Source of the DNA: Dyadobacter fermentans
Lineage (GTDB): Bacteria > Bacteroidota > Bacteroidia > Cytophagales > Spirosomataceae
DNA length: 64,000 nt
Reading direction: 5' to 3'
Assembly (NCBI RefSeq): GCF_019924045.1
Contig: NZ_JAHXBN010000028.1
Coordinates: 131,174-195,173, forward strand
In this document: positions 62,901 through 64,000 of the stretch, piece after piece
Layout: every line of letters begins with the position of its first letter
Position numbering within the stretch: position 1 is the stretch's first letter
Notes under the pieces: model-generated
What the model was told of the DNA's origin: nothing
Seen by the model: the letters and a program-made list of their open reading frames with translations, nothing else
Database searches by the model: none
Made by a program: the position numbers and the translations under genes

Positions 62901-62937
62901 GCAGGAAAACGAGCGTTAAAAAAACGATAATCCGCAT
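59908..62937 (-). CDS. Periplasmic-propeller sensor kinase (Reg_prop, Y_Y_Y, LytS-type kinase)
   Basis: A 1009-residue sensor. ATG 62937 (MRIIVFLTLVFLLGVNVHAQ) starts with a signal peptide; earlier ATG/GTG codons are less suitable. About residues 25-680 are Reg_prop propeller blades, recognisable by repeated WIGT/WIAT/WFST endings (GFLWIGTGRNLCRYDG, GILWMGTSDGIFKY, GRIWIATCSRGLFFF, GKLWFSTNEGIHV). A Y_Y_Y domain follows (near 690-760, YQLEGYDNEWTDLG), then one membrane helix (about 770-790) and a His_kinase domain: SQMNPHFLFNSLNSVQNY with His near 817, QPYVENAIWHGL and DNGVGRD. It should sense a glycan or other periplasmic ligand and phosphorylate the LytTR regulator. It is not a hybrid HTCS, because receiver and output are separate. 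Confidence 0.95.
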   Translation of the reverse strand: MRIIVFLTLVFLLGVNVHAQMPVLSLEHLTTKEGLSSNDVWCLNKDRRGFLWIGTGRNLCRYDGYSFLRLDSLQLGYCSGVSTDSRGDLYTSVDTRGIARIDRNTMEVSTLVQNDYDDEDTGNDLHEQGMVDSYDQMWVCDYTSVQRYDIARKKLFRYAFAASGSGGDVYQYASFFEDRQRVLWIVSELGLYFYDRRNDKLVCVLGPTAVYPENRIKIRLSRGSQDSAGNLWIGGYEYGLVKYSPADHRFSIRKAGFEQNNVVCVRESRDENGGKVLFVGTNDGVSVYYPERNKLYHLPEFYNQGIRVKDMYDDVANGILWMGTSDGIFKYRYRNIGVRTVAIPAGVVRLPVQVTSIQPAQNGSYWLGLSHSGVLHWQPASNRFKLHRYGQQEAFADKVRTIGGKAFAFTDKGIFMGDDRSERFQPWQAGTGLFRNTDFRDGLMDRKGRLWIASLNEGLKVLDPAANRELSLWAPEQGRKLIDHSYIKAMRETPDGRIWIATCSRGLFFFDEKKRTFTNIRELAINKDRRLGGDCINAIQVASDGSVLVASWGGVSRIAPNGLIKDSFDFRSGTLKDTYCSNIAETPDGKLWFSTNEGIHVADPQTRSVRYLTTIEGLRSNAPVGFYYHAPGELLLGYINALNILDVRRLGGSVHSPEIVLSTVEVKGKKVFQDGAKEIILQPDENSVSFSFTPLNFEPASQNRFSYQLEGYDNEWTDLGNDHTVSFANLPARSYTLRVRSSNASGITSKEPLMIRLSIRPYFTSTLFFRVLIGLTIAGLIVAMMRWRVSTLAERNRLDHQITEWRLKALQSQMNPHFLFNSLNSVQNYLLTNRGVEGAKYLSKFSKLVRRIMENSNHQYLSFEKIIDTLRMYVEIESFRFNHEFSYSFDIEENDVLLDAQLPPMLLQPYVENAIWHGLMPKEGEKKLTITARLSDRHIVCTIEDNGVGRDFAPRTEGHISRGQEMTRGIFEALRQKDSEARIEMIDLFDHDKKPAGTLVKMIIPIENV

Positions 62938-62991
62938 GCGGGTTACAGAAAGCTGGACCAATAATATCTTTAAGCGAAAGCGCCGGGCTTC

Positions 62992-63171
62992 TTACTCCCC
63001 AACCTGCGCCACCGCAGCATCGCGATCCGGACGAGCAGCCTCCTCAGCCCGCACCTTACGCCCGCCGCTATCCCCACGCGCCTGACTCCTGGCCTCTTCG
63101 GCATTCAACTTCTCGACATAACAGAGCGCCAGCAAGGCCGCGAAAGTAAGGTAGGCTAAAAAAGTCTTCAT
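62992..63171 (-). CDS. Very small predicted membrane or exported protein, 59 aa
   Basis: ATG 63171 to TAA 62992. The N-terminus MKTFLAYLTFAALLALCYVEK is a good signal or anchor helix; the rest is short and highly charged with Glu/Arg and Gly (SQARGDSGGRKVRAEEAARP, ending AQVGE). The start of another minus-strand gene is 54 bases downstream (the propeller kinase, 62937), and a 47-residue protein gene ends 21 bases upstream, so this can belong to the same transcript. No family is known. The coding case rests on the plausible leader, its position and lack of any plus-strand competitor. Confidence 0.5.
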   Translation of the reverse strand: MKTFLAYLTFAALLALCYVEKLNAEEARSQARGDSGGRKVRAEEAARPDRDAAVAQVGE

Positions 63172-63192
63172 AAGCGCATGTGTGATCGACGT

Positions 63193-63336
63193 TCAAAAGA
63201 ATACAAGGCTCATCAGGATCATCGCGGCGATGAGCAGCAATGCAATCCAATCGAACTCCCGGTCAAAAAATTTCCTGAGCTCCCCTTTTACCAATCTCCT
63301 CCCCTCCTTTTTTGCCGGGTTACCGCCTCTTTCCAT
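63193..63336 (-). CDS. Very small predicted membrane protein, 47 aa
   Basis: ATG 63336 gives MERGGNPAKKEGRRLVKGEL, a basic amphipathic part, then RKFFDREFDW and a single C-terminal hydrophobic helix IALLLIAAMILMSLVFF reaching the last residue. The frame stays open upstream to 63558 but starts with TTG there and shows no protein-like pattern, so the short form is preferred. A basic cytoplasmic head with a C-terminal membrane tail is an architecture seen in small regulatory membrane proteins. It lies ahead of the 59-residue gene and the propeller kinase on the same strand. Confidence 0.5.
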   Translation of the reverse strand: MERGGNPAKKEGRRLVKGELRKFFDREFDWIALLLIAAMILMSLVFF

Positions 63337-63651
63337 ACGCCTGTTGTTGATTTTTGATTGATATGCTTTAAAAGTCGCCAGAATCGCCCCCCGAAAGGCC
63401 ACAGCTTCAAATCCGGCACCCGTAAACCCATAGCCGGCAGATGGCAACTGATATCCGGAAAAGCATTTCATTCCTATTTTCCCGACCGGTCGCCTCATTT
63501 GCGAGCCGGCAAAGACCATCTGCCCTCCCACCCGAACGTTACGGGAATATGAATTCAAAAAAATTTAAATTTTTTTAGACGTTTAAATTTCTAAATCTGA
63601 GCCAATTGCGAAATTTCCTGCATTTCAGCTCAAAAAATAGTACTCTCAAAA
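63337..63651. other. Intergenic region before the tRNA-Lys promoter
   Basis: I see no convincing gene. The left half could code in the minus frame continuing the 47-residue protein, but without a good start. Bases 63555-63600 are very A/T-rich and contain two partial copies of a TTTAAATTT palindrome (near 63564 and 63580), perhaps a promoter zone for the minus-strand small genes. Confidence 0.4.
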
Positions 63652-63682
63652 TTTGTTTGATAAAATCCCAATTGTACTTTTG
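63652..63682 (+). promoter_or_regulatory. Consensus Bacteroidota promoter of tRNA-Lys
   Basis: TTTG (63652-63655), exactly 19 bases, then TACTTTTG (63675-63682) followed by CACC. This is a perfect match to TTTG-N19-TAnnTTTG. Transcription would begin near 63688, giving a leader of about 110 bases before the mature tRNA. Confidence 0.8.
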
Positions 63683-63800
63683 CACCACGATACGGCGCTG
63701 CGGCAGACAGATCGAAACAAAAAAGAGCCAGAATGTTAACTTTTCATGAAGGTTACGAGGTTTTGAAAGAGTCAGAAAAAGCGCCACTAACATATAGATC

Positions 63801-63873
63801 GATTCCGTAGCTCAGCTGGTAGAGCAATACACTTTTAATGTATGGGTCCTGGGTTCGAATCCCAGCGGGATCA
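63801..63873 (+). tRNA. tRNA-Lys (anticodon TTT)
   Basis: A 73-base cloverleaf: acceptor stem GATTCCG with CGGGATC (one T-G pair), D arm GCTCAGCTGGTAGAGC, anticodon stem-loop with CTTTTAA (anticodon TTT), T arm CTGGGTTCGAATCCCAG, discriminator A. The CCA end is not encoded. A consensus promoter lies upstream and a terminator follows immediately. Confidence 0.97.
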
Positions 63874-63876
63874 CTT

Positions 63877-63902
63877 AAAGCGCCTCAAAGGGCGCTTTTT
63901 TC
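63877..63902 (+). terminator. Terminator after tRNA-Lys
   Basis: AAAGCGCC pairs with GGCGCTTT around TCAAAG, followed by TTT. It begins 3 bases after the tRNA. Confidence 0.88.
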
Positions 63903-63972
63903 GTTTAAAAACGTCATTTTTTCACTGTTTTCGAAGATAAGCATATCATTCTGATTCATTCCAGATCAAAGC

Positions 63973-63996
63973 ATTCGGTAACCTATTCGGTAACCT
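63973..63996 (+). repeat. Tandem 12-bp repeat beyond tRNA-Lys
   Basis: ATTCGGTAACCT occurs twice with no gap (63973-63984, 63985-63996). Each unit holds the palindrome GGTAACC. It lies 100 bases past the tRNA, at the edge of the window, where tRNA-targeted integrase genes are often found, but no such gene can be seen. Confidence 0.7.
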
Positions 63997-64000
63997 GCTT

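Noticed and set aside
63337..63558. 74-codon extension of the 47-residue membrane protein
   Set aside because: It would begin with TTG and has no recognisable pattern; kept only as a possibility in the intergenic note.
1..64000. CRISPR arrays, rRNA genes, prophage or insertion-sequence genes
   Set aside because: No regular repeat-spacer series, rRNA segments, transposase, integrase or phage structural genes were seen. The only repeats are the REPIN pair and the short inverted or tandem repeats listed.

Overview
The window looks like chromosome of a Bacteroidota member, most likely Cytophagales and Dyadobacter- or Spirosoma-like; the genus is an inference from gene content, not a search. The evidence is Bacteroidota lipoprotein boxes, an Oar-type TonB receptor with a carboxypeptidase-regulatory domain, a giant M4 protease with a type IX secretion C-terminal tag, a two-component propeller (Reg_prop/Y_Y_Y) kinase, a CzcA permease fused to a TolC-like protein, and promoters of the Bacteroidota type TTTG-N19-TAnnTTTG. 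No phage, plasmid, CRISPR or rRNA is present. One tRNA-Lys lies at the right end.

Left part (1-12.3 kb): the 3' part of a TonB receptor with a DUF4397 lipoprotein; a decayed PIN toxin beside an intact antitoxin; a small protein of unknown function; an exported sulfatase; and a divalent-metal efflux operon on the minus strand (small exported protein, CzcA-TolC fusion, lipoprotein adaptor). A secreted coiled-coil protein follows.

Middle (12.4-32.5 kb): a lipoprotein metallophosphoesterase with an outer-membrane protein; a multi-PAS/GAF protein with a histidine box but no kinase ATPase domain; a TPR protein; a membrane-anchored MutS-like ATPase; an NmrA-type oxidoreductase; a Tat-exported molybdopterin hydroxylase followed at once by a LytS-type kinase; an Oar-like receptor with a nucleotide pyrophosphatase/phosphodiesterase; a TspO-like membrane protein; and a DUF4932 protein flanked by two copies of a REPIN-like palindromic repeat.

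Right part (32.6-64 kb): a complete AcrA-AcrB-TolC type efflux operon preceded by a small exported protein; a GH28 glycosidase translationally coupled to a ThuA-domain protein; a choice-of-anchor-I propeller lipoprotein; a three-gene membrane glycosyltransferase/flippase operon; the T9SS M4 protease; small lipoproteins; AlkB; an MBL-fold hydrolase divergent from a LysR regulator; an ECF sigma factor beside a siderophore-type TonB receptor; a LytTR regulator with its propeller kinase; two very small proteins; and tRNA-Lys.

I found no obvious multi-gene defence or wholly new system. The most noteworthy signals are the REPIN pair around the DUF4932 gene, the internally deleted PIN toxin, the efflux fusion that keeps an internal signal peptide, a 72-bp segment bounded by 14-bp perfect inverted repeats, and mirrored divergent promoters at the LysR/MBL locus.
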